A stretch of 64,000 bases of DNA from CAWCKS01 sp963763485 (GCA_963763485.1 CAVXOW010000007.1:682001-746000), one strand, 5' to 3'; numbered from the stretch's first letter, positions 1-9,216 are shown. Program-made: numbers and translations. Notes: generated by a model from the sequence alone, not told the origin.

Positions 1-688
1 TGGTGAGCGCGTTGGAATGGACGCGTGTCGCCGGCAAGTCGTCGTCTCGCTGGATGCTTGCAAAGATCGTCCGCTTTTCCTTGCCGCTGACAAGAAACAT
101 CATTTGTCGGCAGGAGGCGAGGGCCGTGGATGTCAGGGTCACCCGCGGCACAAAGGGTGCGACATTCGCTTGGGCAACGCCGATGACCCAGCGACCCTCA
201 CCGTTGAGAGGCGACCCGGGAAACAGCGACGCGACATGGCCGTCGGGGCCGACCCCGAGCAGCACGATATCGAACAACGGCTTTGCTGGATCAAGGTGAT
301 CCGCGCCGTAGGCGAAGCGCAGGTCCTCTTCGTAGGCACGGGCCGCTGCGTCCGGATCGTGCGTGTCGGTCGGAACGGCGTGGACGTTCTCGCGCGGTGC
401 CAGGCGATCGAGAAAGATTTTCCGCGCCATGCCAATGTTGCTGAGGGGATCGCCGTGAGGAACCAACCGCTCGTCGCCGATGAACCAGTGCACGCGGCCC
501 CACGGGATTTGGTCGCGAAACGGTTCGGAGCCGAGCAGCTCATAGACCCGCCGTGGCGTTGAGCCGCCGGCAAGGCAGACCGCTGGCCGGGCACTCTCGC
601 TTATACGGGCGATCACACGCTTCGCCGCCTCGTGCACGAGCGCTTCGGAATCATCGACGATCACAAGCTCTCGCGCCGACCGTGCCAT
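1..688 (-). CDS. pgl: 6-phosphogluconolactonase, 3' end beyond window
   Basis: Hydrolyses 6-phosphogluconolactone to 6-phosphogluconate, the second step of the oxidative pentose phosphate and Entner-Doudoroff routes (cytosol). Reading down from 688 the frame starts MARSARELVIVDD and contains the family signatures LAGGSTPRRVYE (substrate-binding loop), FIGDERLVP and LLGVGPDGHVASLFPG. About 229 codons are present before the edge; family members have about 235-245 residues, so only the last few are missing. The ATG at 688 overlaps the zwf stop (TGATG), implying translational coupling and placing it last of the four visible genes of the tkt-gnd-zwf-pgl operon. The frame stays open to the edge. 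Confidence 0.92.
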   Translation of the reverse strand, partial: MARSARELVIVDDSEALVHEAAKRVIARISESARPAVCLAGGSTPRRVYELLGSEPFRDQIPWGRVHWFIGDERLVPHGDPLSNIGMARKIFLDRLAPRENVHAVPTDTHDPDAAARAYEEDLRFAYGADHLDPAKPLFDIVLLGVGPDGHVASLFPGSPLNGEGRWVIGVAQANVAPFVPRVTLTSTALASCRQMMFLVSGKEKRTIFASIQRDDDLPATRVHSNALT

Positions 689-2205
689 CAGGCTGGCTTT
701 CGCCACTGTCGGCCATCGCGGGCCAGAAGGTCGTCCGCTTCTTTCGGGCCCTCGCTGCCGGCTTCGTAGTGCACCAACCCGCGAGCGCCAGCATCGCGCC
801 ATGCGTCGAGGAACGGCTGCACGGCCTGCCAGCCGGCTTCGACACTGTCGGCGCGCTGGAACAGGATGTTGTCGCCGATCATGCAGTCGTAGAGCAGCGT
901 CTCATAACCAGTCTTCGGCTCGGTCTTGAAGTAGTCGACATAGCGAAACTTCATTTCGACACCATCGGTGACGACCTCCGGCCCCGGCACCTTGGTATTG
1001 AATTGCAGCGTGATCCCCTCGGCCGGCTCGATGCCGATGGTCAGATAGTTGTGAGCGAGGCTATCGACCGGTGTATTGCGAAACATTGCGACCGGCGCAT
1101 GCTTGAACTTGATCGCGACCTCGGTGCGTTTGTGCGCCAGGGCCTTGCCGGTTCGCAGGTAGAACGGCACGCCGGCCCAGCGCCAGTTGTCGATCGCAAG
1201 TTTCAGCGCAACGTAGGTTTCGGTCGGACTGTTGGGACGAACATCGGATGTCGCGCGATAGGCCGGGACCTTCTCTCCGTCAATGACGCCGCCAACATAT
1301 TGTCCGCGTACCGAGTTGCGCAGTGCCTCTTCGCGGCTCTGGGTCTGGATCGCGGCGAGAACCTCGCCCTTCTGCGAGCGCACGGTATGGGCGTCGAAGC
1401 GGGCCGGCGGCTCCATCGCAACGAGCGACAAAAGCTGGAACAAGTGGTTCGGCACCATGTCGCGCAGGGCACCGGTCGAATCATAGAACGCGCCGCGGTG
1501 GCCGACACCGAGCGCCTCGTCGACCGTGATCTCGACATGGTCGATGTGGTTGCGATTCCAGATCGGCTCGAACAGGCCGTTGGTGAAGCGCAGCACCAGG
1601 ATGTTCTGCACCGTCTCCTTGCCGAGGTAGTGATCGATCCGGTAGATCTGGTGCTCGGTCATGATCTTGAGCAGTTCGGCGTCGAGACGTCTTGCCGACA
1701 CAAGGTCGGTACCGAACGGCTTTTCGATCACCAGACGTCGCCACGGGCCGCCGGCGCTTTCACGCAACAGACCGACGCGGCCAAGCTGGCGTGCGATCGG
1801 GGCGAAAGCGTCGGGCGGCGTCGCGAGATAGAACAAACGGTTGCCGCGCGTGCGCTTTGCGCGCTCGGCGTTGCCAAGCTCGTCGCTCAGGCGGTCGAAC
1901 GAGGCGGGATCGCCGATGTCGGCCTGCAATGCCGTCACGCAGCCGAACAGCTTTGCCGCGATCTCGTCCTTGATGTTCCGTTTGGAGAATTTGCGCAAAC
2001 CGTCCATCAGGGTGTTGCGCAATGCGTCGGCCGACGTCGGCTTGCGCACGACGCCGACCAGGCAAAAGTCCGCGGGCAGCAGGTTCGATTCGGCGAGATT
2101 GTAGAGCGCGGGCGTGATCAGGCGATGGGTCAGGTCGCCGGTGACGCCAAAGATGACGAGCGAGCAGGGGTCCGGCGGTCTTGGCTTGTCAGGCGTATCC
2201 AGCAT
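688..2205 (-). CDS. zwf: glucose-6-phosphate 1-dehydrogenase
   Basis: Oxidises glucose 6-phosphate to 6-phosphogluconolactone with NADP(+), the NADPH-producing entry into the pentose phosphate and Entner-Doudoroff pathways. The 505-residue product has the family's usual length. Seen in the sequence: the dinucleotide loop GVTGDLT (residues 20-26), EKPFG (161-165), and the active-site signature RIDHYLGKE (189-197) with its catalytic His and substrate-binding Lys. The start ATG overlaps the gnd stop as TGATG, and its own stop overlaps pgl the same way, so the three genes are almost certainly co-translated. No frameshift. Confidence 0.98.
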   Translation of the reverse strand: MLDTPDKPRPPDPCSLVIFGVTGDLTHRLITPALYNLAESNLLPADFCLVGVVRKPTSADALRNTLMDGLRKFSKRNIKDEIAAKLFGCVTALQADIGDPASFDRLSDELGNAERAKRTRGNRLFYLATPPDAFAPIARQLGRVGLLRESAGGPWRRLVIEKPFGTDLVSARRLDAELLKIMTEHQIYRIDHYLGKETVQNILVLRFTNGLFEPIWNRNHIDHVEITVDEALGVGHRGAFYDSTGALRDMVPNHLFQLLSLVAMEPPARFDAHTVRSQKGEVLAAIQTQSREEALRNSVRGQYVGGVIDGEKVPAYRATSDVRPNSPTETYVALKLAIDNWRWAGVPFYLRTGKALAHKRTEVAIKFKHAPVAMFRNTPVDSLAHNYLTIGIEPAEGITLQFNTKVPGPEVVTDGVEMKFRYVDYFKTEPKTGYETLLYDCMIGDNILFQRADSVEAGWQAVQPFLDAWRDAGARGLVHYEAGSEGPKEADDLLARDGRQWRKPA

Positions 2206-3215
2206 CAGCGGTCGGTCTTTGAAGGGGTTTGCCCTGGCGCCGGCGGCTCGCGATGTCCGCCAAACCCTGCGCGCATGGCCGACAGGATTTTTTCCGCGAA
2301 GGTATGCTCCTGCCGCGAACGGAAGCGGGCGAACAACGCAGCGGTCAAAACTTCGGCAGGCACGGCCTCGTCGATGGCGGCATTGATGGTCCAGCGGCCC
2401 TCGCCGGAATCTTCGACAAAGCCCGAATAAGCGTCGAGCTTCGTATCGCGCGCGAGCGCGCTCGCAGTGAGATCGAGCAGCCAGGACGGGATCACGCTGC
2501 CGCGCCGCCAGACTTCGGCGATGTCGGCGACATCGAAGCTGAAGCGGTGTTCGGCCGGAAGCGTCTCCTGACCGGCGTTCTTCAGGATATCAAAGCCTTC
2601 GGCATAGGCCTGCATCAGGCCGTATTCGATGCCGTTGTGGATCATCTTGACGAAATGACCGGCGCCGACCGGGCCGGCGTGGATGTAACCTTGCTCCACG
2701 CGCGGGTCGCGATCTTCACGGCCGGGCGTAGGCGGAATGTCGCCGCGTCCTGGCGCGAGCACAGCGAAGATCGGATCAAGCCGGTCGACCACGGCCTTGT
2801 CGCCGCCGATCATCATGCAGTAGCCGCGTTCGAGGCCCCAGACGCCGCCGGAGGTGCCGACGTCAAGATAGTGGATGCGTTTGCTCTTCAGCGCCGTGGC
2901 GCGGCGGATGTCGTCCTGCCAGAACGTGTTGCCTCCGTCGATGATGACGTCGTCAGGCTCGAGCAGGCCCGACAGTTCATCAATCGTGTCTTCGGTGATT
3001 TTACCCGCTGGAAGCATGATCCAGACGGTCTTCGGCTTCTCGAGCTGGCTCACGAATTTGGCAAGCGTGTCCGAGCCGGAAGCCCCGTCGCTGGTCAGCG
3101 CCGACACCGCCTTGGCGTCCTTGTCATAGACCACGGCACGATGCCGACCGCCTTTGATCAGGCGGCGAACGATGTTGCCGCCCATGCGCCCCAATCCGAT
3201 CACACCGAGTTGCAT
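2205..3215 (-). CDS. gnd: 6-phosphogluconate dehydrogenase (decarboxylating), short form
   Basis: Oxidative decarboxylation of 6-phosphogluconate to ribulose 5-phosphate. The product is about 336 residues, matching the short bacterial 6PGDH subfamily (about 300-340) rather than the 470-residue classical enzyme; short forms often use NAD(+), though cofactor choice is not proven here. It starts MQLGVIGLGRMGGNIVRR, a Rossmann GLGRMG loop, and has the central GTSGGVWGLERG segment and the catalytic helix with HFVKMIHNGIEY. I chose the ATG at 3215 because AAGGGGGAG lies just upstream; an upstream in-frame ATG at 3245 would overlap tkt by 20 bp. It lies between tkt and zwf in one operon. Confidence 0.95.
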   Translation of the reverse strand: MQLGVIGLGRMGGNIVRRLIKGGRHRAVVYDKDAKAVSALTSDGASGSDTLAKFVSQLEKPKTVWIMLPAGKITEDTIDELSGLLEPDDVIIDGGNTFWQDDIRRATALKSKRIHYLDVGTSGGVWGLERGYCMMIGGDKAVVDRLDPIFAVLAPGRGDIPPTPGREDRDPRVEQGYIHAGPVGAGHFVKMIHNGIEYGLMQAYAEGFDILKNAGQETLPAEHRFSFDVADIAEVWRRGSVIPSWLLDLTASALARDTKLDAYSGFVEDSGEGRWTINAAIDEAVPAEVLTAALFARFRSRQEHTFAEKILSAMRAGFGGHREPPAPGQTPSKTDR

Positions 3216-3225
3216 CGCTCCCCCT

Positions 3226-5322
3226 TCATCGCTGGTCGCGCTCATGACGCGCTATCTGTTCGCGCGCGGCGGCCAGCACATGCTCTGAGGTGAAGCCGAA
3301 TTTCACCAGCAAATCCTTGAGCGGGGCCGAGGCGCCAAATGTGCGCATGCCCAATATAGCACCGGTCGGCCCCGCATAGCGATCCCAGCCGAGCGGCACG
3401 GCCTGCTCGACAGTCACGCGCGCATTGATCTGCGGCGGCAGGACGCTGTCCCGATAGGCTTCGTCTTGCTGCTCGAACAGCTCCCAGGACGGCATGCTGA
3501 TCACCCGCGACTGGATTCTCTCTGCCTTCAGCGTCTCGTATGCGTCTAGACAGAGCCGAACCTCGCTGCCGGTGCCGATCAGGAGCACGCGCGGCTGTTC
3601 GCTATCCGCCAGCACATAGGCGCCGCGCGCAACGCCAGCGGGGCTCGCGTACCTCTTGCGATCGAAGATCGGAAGCGGCTGCCTGCTCAACACGAGACAC
3701 GCCGGCGTGTCCCTGAGTTGCATGATGACGCGATAGCATTCCGCCACCTCGTTGGCGTCGGCCGGCCGCAGCACGATCAGGTTGGGGATGGCGCGCAAGC
3801 CGGCGAGCTGCTCGATCGGCTGATGTGTCGGGCCGTCCTCCCCGACCCCGATCGAGTCATGAGTGAACACGTGGAAGATCGGCAATCGCATCAAGGCAGC
3901 AAGCCGGATCGGCGGACGCATGTAGTCGGAGAACACCAGGAATGTCGCACCGAACGCCCGTAGGCCGCACGTGCCCAGCCCATTGACCACTGCTCCCATG
4001 GCATGCTCGCGAACGCCAAAATGCATTGTGCGTCCGCCGGGCGATCCGGCAGCCAGGTCACCGCCGAACCTGTCGTCGAACTTCGTCTTGGTCGATGGTG
4101 CGAGATCGGCCGATCCGCCGATGAGCCAAGGCAATGTTGCAACCAACGCATTCAGCACCTTGCCGGAGGCTTCGCGGGTCGGCATGCCCTTGTCGTCCTG
4201 CGCGAACTGCGGCAGCTCGGAGTCCCAGCCTTCCGGTAGTTCGTGCGCCAGGCAACGGCGCAGCTCCTTCGCTTCGTTCGCATGCTGCTTTTCATAAGTG
4301 TTGAGCTGGATTTGCCAGCGGGTGCTGAGCGAAGCTCCGCGCTGCCCGATGCTTTCGGCAAAGTATTCGTAGGTTTCATCCGGAACGAGAAAGGTCTGAT
4401 CCTCCGGCCAGCCATAGAAGCGCTTGGTCTTGCGGACTTCGTCGGCGCCAAGCGCATCGCTATGCGCCGCCGCTGCGTTCTGCTTGGTCGGCGCGCCGTA
4501 GCCGATCACGCTGTTGACGATGATCAGCGTGGGTTGGCCTTTGTGAGTGCGGAAGCCTTGCAATGCGCGTGCAACGCTGACCGTGTCATTGGCGTCGCGG
4601 ACGTGCTGAACGTTCCAGCGATAGCCGCGAAATCGCTGCTCGACATTTTCGCTGAACGCGAGATCGGTGTGGCCTTCGATCGTGATGGTGTTGCTGTCGT
4701 AGATCCAACAGAGATTGTCGAGGGCGAGATGGCCGGCAAGGGACGCCGCTTCGCTTGCCACGCCCTCCATCATGTCGCCGTCGCTGCAAATTGCGTAGAC
4801 ATCGAAGTCGAACAACGTGTGGCTGGGCCGATTGTATCGCCTGGCAAGCCAGCGTGATGCGATCGCCATGCCGACGCTGTTGCCGCAGCCCTGACCGAGC
4901 GGCCCGGTCGTGACCTCGACACCCGTGGTGTGGCCGTATTCGGGGTGACCCGGCGTGACGCTGTCGATCTGCCGGAAGCGCTTGATGTCGTCCAGGGAGA
5001 CCGCCGGCTCAGCGGTCACTTTGCCGTTTTCGACACGCTTAACGCCGGCAAGATGCAATATCGCGTAGAGCAGCATCGAGGCGTGCCCCGCCGACAAGAC
5101 GAAGCGGTCGCGGTTCGGCCACAGCGGATCGGCGGGATCGTAGCGCAGGAACTGATGCCACAACGTGAAGGCCACCGGCGCCAGACCCATCGGCGTTCCG
5201 GCGTGCCCGGAATTCGCCTGTTCCACGGCGTCGATTGCGAGGGTGCGGATAGTATCAACGCAAAGCTCATCGAGGCCCTTGCGAGCGAGGCTGGCCGGCT
5301 GGCCGTGGCGGGCGTGAGGCAT
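3226..5322 (-). CDS. tkt: transketolase
   Basis: Thiamine-diphosphate enzyme moving two-carbon ketol units between pentose- and hexose-phosphates; it links the oxidative pathway encoded downstream to glycolysis. Seen: substrate-site NSGHAGTPMG near the N-terminus, the ThDP/Mg motif SDGDMMEG followed by DSN, the pyrimidine-domain segment THDSIGVGEDGPTHQP, and a C-terminal transketolase domain ending near the gnd start. From the ATG at 5322 it is about 698 residues, close to the usual 660-700. An in-frame GTG at 5391 would add 23 hydrophobic residues not typical of the family, and neither start has an obvious Shine-Dalgarno, so the start is uncertain. Confidence 0.96.
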   Translation of the reverse strand: MPHARHGQPASLARKGLDELCVDTIRTLAIDAVEQANSGHAGTPMGLAPVAFTLWHQFLRYDPADPLWPNRDRFVLSAGHASMLLYAILHLAGVKRVENGKVTAEPAVSLDDIKRFRQIDSVTPGHPEYGHTTGVEVTTGPLGQGCGNSVGMAIASRWLARRYNRPSHTLFDFDVYAICSDGDMMEGVASEAASLAGHLALDNLCWIYDSNTITIEGHTDLAFSENVEQRFRGYRWNVQHVRDANDTVSVARALQGFRTHKGQPTLIIVNSVIGYGAPTKQNAAAAHSDALGADEVRKTKRFYGWPEDQTFLVPDETYEYFAESIGQRGASLSTRWQIQLNTYEKQHANEAKELRRCLAHELPEGWDSELPQFAQDDKGMPTREASGKVLNALVATLPWLIGGSADLAPSTKTKFDDRFGGDLAAGSPGGRTMHFGVREHAMGAVVNGLGTCGLRAFGATFLVFSDYMRPPIRLAALMRLPIFHVFTHDSIGVGEDGPTHQPIEQLAGLRAIPNLIVLRPADANEVAECYRVIMQLRDTPACLVLSRQPLPIFDRKRYASPAGVARGAYVLADSEQPRVLLIGTGSEVRLCLDAYETLKAERIQSRVISMPSWELFEQQDEAYRDSVLPPQINARVTVEQAVPLGWDRYAGPTGAILGMRTFGASAPLKDLLVKFGFTSEHVLAAAREQIARHERDQR

Positions 5323-5444
5323 GGCGAACGCCGCAAAAGGAGGGACTATCAAGGTCTTAAGCACCAGCGCGCGCGAAAGGTTCCTCGGCACCGCCGCTCG
5401 GCGATGGACAAGCTGCGTCCAACGTCAGCAATGTTTCGTGATGA

Positions 5445-6728
5445 TCAGGATTTCGTCGCTGGAAAGGCGTCTGGCGAGCGAATGTGCTCGCGCCTGACGC
5501 CGAGGCCGACCAGCCGCGCGGGAATCCTTTGCAACAACGGCCATCGATCGATCAGACGGACAATAAACGGCGCTGTATCCGCGCCGGCTTGCCTGCTTTG
5601 CGTCAGGACGCGCCCGATAATGCGATCCTGGATCGTACGCTGGACCCCTTGGACAGCCCGCGTCGCGAGCATCCGACGCGCCTGCACCTGGTCCAGCAAG
5701 GGATCGATGTCCGCACCTGCAGCCAGAGGCGCGGCAAGGAAATTTGCCGCAGCGACGGCATCCTGGATCGCGAGGTTGATGCCGACGCCGCCGATCGGCG
5801 ACATCGCATGCGCGGCGTCGCCGATCGCGAGGAATCCGGGGCGCGACCAATGCGTCAGCCGATCGAGCGCGACCGACAGCAGCTTGACGTCTTCAAAACT
5901 CTTGATCACGGCAATCGCTGGATCGAGAAATGGCGCCGCCGCGACGACATCCCGACGGAACTGCTTGATGCCGCGCGACCTGATAGCGTCGGCGCCACCC
6001 TTTGGAAACACGAACGCGCATTGCCAGTAATCGCCGCGATCGATCAGCGCCATGATGCGTCCCGATCCGAACACGCCCGTGGTGCGGTTCTCGGACTCCT
6101 TCGGCTTCGGCACGCGGAACCACAACACATCCATTGGTGCGCCGATATCCTCGCGCTGCAATCCCGCGGCGTCGCGTAGCGCCGAGTGGCGCCCGTCGGC
6201 GGCGATGACGAGTTTCGCCGATATCGTTGAGCCATCGGCGAGCCTGACGCCGGTGACGCGATCGTTGCTGACGACAAGATCGACGGCCTCGGTCGTCATG
6301 CGCAGCGCGAATGTCGGATAGCGGCTCGCTGTCTTGCTGACGAAATCAAGAAACTCCCACTGCGGCATCAGCGCGACGAAGCCGCACACAGTCGGCAGGT
6401 GGGAAAAGTCGGCGACCGAGTAGCGGCGCCCACCGATCAGCACCTTGAGCTGGCGCGCCTCGTCATGCGGGCGCTCGAGCAATTCGTCGAGCAGCCCAAG
6501 CTCGGCGAACAGCTCAAGCGTCGATGGATGGACAGTATCGCCGCGAAAGTCGCGCAGGAAGTCGGAGTGTTTTTCCAGTACCAGCGTCCGCACGCCCGCG
6601 CGCGCGAGCAGCAGGCCGGCCATCATGCCGGCTGGTCCGCCGCCGACGACGAGCACAGCCGGTTCGCCCGCCGCGTCTGGACGGCGCCGCTCGGCATCCG
6701 GTTGCGTTGCTGGCTGCGTGGCTGCCAC
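5445..6728 (-). CDS. FAD-dependent oxidoreductase of the PHBH/UbiH class
   Basis: Group A flavoprotein monooxygenase-like protein, 427 residues. The N-terminus has GGGPAGMMAG (about 29-38) for the FAD ADP moiety, a mid-protein AADGRHS (the DG motif), and GDAAHAMSPIGGVGINLA, the GD motif that binds the flavin ribityl chain. This architecture hydroxylates or oxidises an aromatic or quinone-like substrate using NAD(P)H; the substrate cannot be named from sequence. The start codon is GTG at 6728, with no ATG before the Rossmann motif. It is 122 bp upstream of the tkt ATG on the same strand and could be co-transcribed, although functionally unrelated. Class firm, substrate unknown. Confidence 0.88.
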   Translation of the reverse strand: MAATQPATQPDAERRRPDAAGEPAVLVVGGGPAGMMAGLLLARAGVRTLVLEKHSDFLRDFRGDTVHPSTLELFAELGLLDELLERPHDEARQLKVLIGGRRYSVADFSHLPTVCGFVALMPQWEFLDFVSKTASRYPTFALRMTTEAVDLVVSNDRVTGVRLADGSTISAKLVIAADGRHSALRDAAGLQREDIGAPMDVLWFRVPKPKESENRTTGVFGSGRIMALIDRGDYWQCAFVFPKGGADAIRSRGIKQFRRDVVAAAPFLDPAIAVIKSFEDVKLLSVALDRLTHWSRPGFLAIGDAAHAMSPIGGVGINLAIQDAVAAANFLAAPLAAGADIDPLLDQVQARRMLATRAVQGVQRTIQDRIIGRVLTQSRQAGADTAPFIVRLIDRWPLLQRIPARLVGLGVRREHIRSPDAFPATKS

Positions 6729-6756
6729 GAGCGTGATCCCTGCGCCTCGGCAGAGC

Positions 6757-6999
6757 TTATATCTCGGTCACTCTGATCTGGGTACGCGCGTCATGCGCCT
6801 GGTGTTCGCTATAGGCGCGCCCGAGGTGCATGCCAGCCAGCACGATCACGAGGGCGAGAACCACAGCGCCGACGAGGCCCGCGACGAACACGCCACGCTC
6901 CCACGGTTTGCGCAAGACGATGTCGCCTTGGCGCGCATTGCGTGCCGAATAGACCGGCCCGGTCGCGCGGTCAGGATATTTGTGCGGGCTGTTCGGCAT
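6757..6999 (-). CDS. small single-pass membrane protein, unknown function
   Basis: An 80-residue protein starting MPNSPHKYPDRATG. A polar N-terminal half is followed by one strongly hydrophobic segment (about residues 37-58, containing GVFVAGLVGAVVLALVIVLA) and a charged tail. I chose the ATG at 6999 because a GAGG element lies about 9 bases upstream; longer in-frame starts run into a repeat element. It precedes the FAD oxidoreductase by 28 bp and may be in its transcript. No known domain was recognised, so this is a hypothetical membrane protein. Confidence 0.65.
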   Translation of the reverse strand: MPNSPHKYPDRATGPVYSARNARQGDIVLRKPWERGVFVAGLVGAVVLALVIVLAGMHLGRAYSEHQAHDARTQIRVTEI

Positions 7000-7066
7000 T
7001 TGGGAACCTCGCCGGTGATTTGTCACCGGCGATAACCCGCAACGCGCCGCTTCGGTTCGGTTCCTA

Positions 7067-7156
7067 GAGCATGATCCGGAAAACATGCCCTCGACTTGAT
7101 CGGGGATGGATCCCGGTTTTCCCGGACAAACGTCTTCGTTTGTCCAAAAGATCAAG
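7067..7156. repeat. intergenic palindromic repeat, copy 1
   Basis: A noncoding stretch starting GAGCATGATCCGGAAAA, with CATGCCCTCGACTTGATCG at 7084-7102, CCCGGTTTTCC nearby, and a GGACAAACG..CGTTTGTCC hairpin. The two core blocks recur in inverted orientation at about 42721-42759. Repeats opening GAGCATGATCCGGAAAA are common between genes in Bradyrhizobium-type genomes (family knowledge). It sits just beyond the thiolase stop, between two minus-strand genes, where the hairpin could act as a transcript end. Confidence 0.7.
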
Positions 7157-7161
7157 CCCAC

Positions 7162-8394
7162 TTAAACCGTCTCGATGATCACCGCGGGGGCCATGCCGCC
7201 GGCCGCGCACATCGTGATCAGGCCGCGCTTCAGGCCGCGCCGCTCCAGTTCGTCGAGCATGGTGCCGATCAGGATCGAGCCGGTGGCGCCGATCGGGTGG
7301 CCGAGCGCGATCGAGCCGCCGTTGACGTTGACCTTGTCGCGATCGAGCTTGAGGTCGCGGATGAATTTTTCCGCCACTACCGCGAATGCCTCGTTGATCT
7401 CGAACAGGTCGATGTCCTCGATGTCGAGCCCGGCTTTGGCCAGCACCTTCTTCGCCGCCGGAACCGGGGCGTTCAGCATCAGGGTCGGCGAGTCGCCCAT
7501 GTTGGCCATCGCCACCACGCGGCCGCGTGCCTGCAGGCCGTGGGCCTTGGCGTAGGCCGGCGACGCCAGCAGCAGCGCCGCCGAACCGTCGACCACGCCC
7601 GACGAGTTGCCGGCATGATGGATGTGATTGATCTCGAGATCGGGATATTTCTGCAGGATCAGCTTGCGGTAAGTCGTGCCCTTGTCGTCGAGCGGGAAGT
7701 CGGCGACCTGCGGGAACGCCGGTTTCAGCGCGGCGAGGCCTTCGAGCGTGGTCTGCGGCCGCGGATATTCCTCGTGGTCGAGCGCGAGGCTGCCGTCCTC
7801 GCGATAAACCGGCACCACGCTCTTCTTGAAGTGGCCGTTCTTGATCGCGTTCGCGGCGCGCTGCTGGCTGGTCAGCGACAGCTTGTCGGTGTCCTCGCGG
7901 CTGATGCCTTCCAGGGTGGCGACCGCGTCGGCGCAGACGCCCTGATGCGATTGCGGATGCCTTGCGCGCAAACGCAGGTTACCGGAGTCCATCATCATCG
8001 GCCCGTCGCCGCGCCTTGTCTGCATCGACATCTTCTCGGTGCCGCCGGCGATCATGAGATCTTCGGCGCCGGCCATGATCGAGGCCGCCGCCATGTTGAC
8101 CGCGGTAATGCCCGAGCCGCAGAAGCGGTCCAGCGTCACGCCGCTGGCGCGGATGTCGTAGCCGGCATCAAGCGCCGACATGCGGCCCATGTCACCCGAC
8201 TGCGGGCCGACCTGGGCGCTGGTGCCCCAGATGATGTCGTCAACGTCGCCGGTGTTGATCTTGTTGCGCTCGGCGAGCGCTCGCAGCACGGTGGCGCCCA
8301 GTTGCTGCGGATGGATGTCCGACAGCGCGCCCTTGCCGGCCTTGCCGATGCCGCGCGGTGTGCGGACGGCGTCGATGATCAGTGCTTCTGCCAT
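7162..8394 (-). CDS. thiolase family acetyl-CoA C-acyltransferase
   Basis: A 410-residue thiolase, expected to cleave 3-ketoacyl-CoA with CoA (degradative), or to condense acetyl-CoA units if biosynthetic. The acyl-accepting Cys is in DRFCGSGITAVN (Cys92); the other catalytic blocks are GHPIGATGS and the C-terminal CAAGGMAPA, containing the second Cys. GGGAGATA lies just upstream of the ATG. It follows an SDR 3-hydroxyacyl-CoA dehydrogenase-like gene by 39 bp on the same strand, the natural order for the last two steps of a beta-oxidation cycle. Length and motifs fit the degradative FadA/PaaJ-like group better than PhaA, but substrate chain length is not determined. Confidence 0.94.
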   Translation of the reverse strand: MAEALIIDAVRTPRGIGKAGKGALSDIHPQQLGATVLRALAERNKINTGDVDDIIWGTSAQVGPQSGDMGRMSALDAGYDIRASGVTLDRFCGSGITAVNMAAASIMAGAEDLMIAGGTEKMSMQTRRGDGPMMMDSGNLRLRARHPQSHQGVCADAVATLEGISREDTDKLSLTSQQRAANAIKNGHFKKSVVPVYREDGSLALDHEEYPRPQTTLEGLAALKPAFPQVADFPLDDKGTTYRKLILQKYPDLEINHIHHAGNSSGVVDGSAALLLASPAYAKAHGLQARGRVVAMANMGDSPTLMLNAPVPAAKKVLAKAGLDIEDIDLFEINEAFAVVAEKFIRDLKLDRDKVNVNGGSIALGHPIGATGSILIGTMLDELERRGLKRGLITMCAAGGMAPAVIIETV

Positions 8395-8433
8395 GGTCGT
8401 ATCTCCCGGCGGTCGGTTGTCGTGTTGTGAAAG

Positions 8434-9216
8434 TTAGCGCGGCGCCATGCGGATTGCGCCGTCGAGGCGGACGTCCTCGCCGTTGAAGTAGCCGTTCGTG
8501 ATCATGGTGTAGGCGAGCTGTGCGTACTCTTCGGGCCGGCCGAGGCGGCGCGGGAAGGGGACTTGGGCGGCAAGCGCCTGCTTCAGTTGCTCCGGCGCGC
8601 GCTGCAGCAGCGGCGTGTCGAAGATGCCGGGCAGAATCGTGTTGCTGCGGATGCCCTCTTGGGCAAGGTCGCGCGCCACCACGAGGTTGAGGCCGACGAC
8701 GCCGGCCTTCGAGGCGGTGTAAGCGGCCTGGCCGATCTGGCCGTCTTCGGCGGCGACCGACGCCGTGTTGATGATGCAGCCGCGGTCACCATCAGGCAGC
8801 GCCGGCAGCTTCAGCATACCGGCAGCGCTCTTGGTGATGCAGCGGAAGGTGCCGATCAGGTTGATCTGGATGATCCGCTCAAAGTTCTCCAGCGGGTATT
8901 CCTTGATTTCGCCGGTCTGCTTGTCGCGCGACACGGTTTTGACCGAGCCGCCGACGCCGGCGCAGTTGACCAGGATGCGCTCCTGGCCGATCGCGGCGCG
9001 CGACTTCGCAAATGCAGCATCGACCTCGGGCGTCGAGGTGACGTTGACCTTGCAGAACACTCCGCCGAGCTCCTTGGCGAGCTTCTCGCCCAGCTCTTCA
9101 TTGAGGTCGAACAGGGCGACCTTGACCCCATGGGAGGCCAGAAGTCGTGCGGTTGCGGCGCCAAGGCCGGAAGCGCCACCTGTGATCACTGCAGAAATCG
9201 ACGAATCCAGTTTCAT
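8434..9216 (-). CDS. SDR dehydrogenase, probable 3-hydroxyacyl-CoA dehydrogenase (HSD17B10-like)
   Basis: A 260-residue classical short-chain dehydrogenase. Seen: the cofactor loop TGGASGLGAA near residues 12-21 with Asp in LFDLNEE (favouring NAD), NCAGVGG, catalytic Ser in NTASVAA and the YTASKAG Tyr-Lys pair. An extended loop between NCAG and the active site (about residues 90-110) and the C-terminal segment resemble type II 3-hydroxyacyl-CoA dehydrogenases of the HSD17B10 group. It lies upstream of the thiolase and likely supplies its 3-ketoacyl-CoA substrate. A 189-bp divergent region separates it from the CoA-transferase gene and should hold both promoters. Confidence 0.9.
   Translation of the reverse strand: MKLDSSISAVITGGASGLGAATARLLASHGVKVALFDLNEELGEKLAKELGGVFCKVNVTSTPEVDAAFAKSRAAIGQERILVNCAGVGGSVKTVSRDKQTGEIKEYPLENFERIIQINLIGTFRCITKSAAGMLKLPALPDGDRGCIINTASVAAEDGQIGQAAYTASKAGVVGLNLVVARDLAQEGIRSNTILPGIFDTPLLQRAPEQLKQALAAQVPFPRRLGRPEEYAQLAYTMITNGYFNGEDVRLDGAIRMAPR

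Noticed and set aside
553..2430. Very long open frame (625 codons) on the plus strand opposite zwf
   Set aside because: Composition is that of an antisense frame of a high-GC gene; no domain, and the minus-strand zwf is certain.
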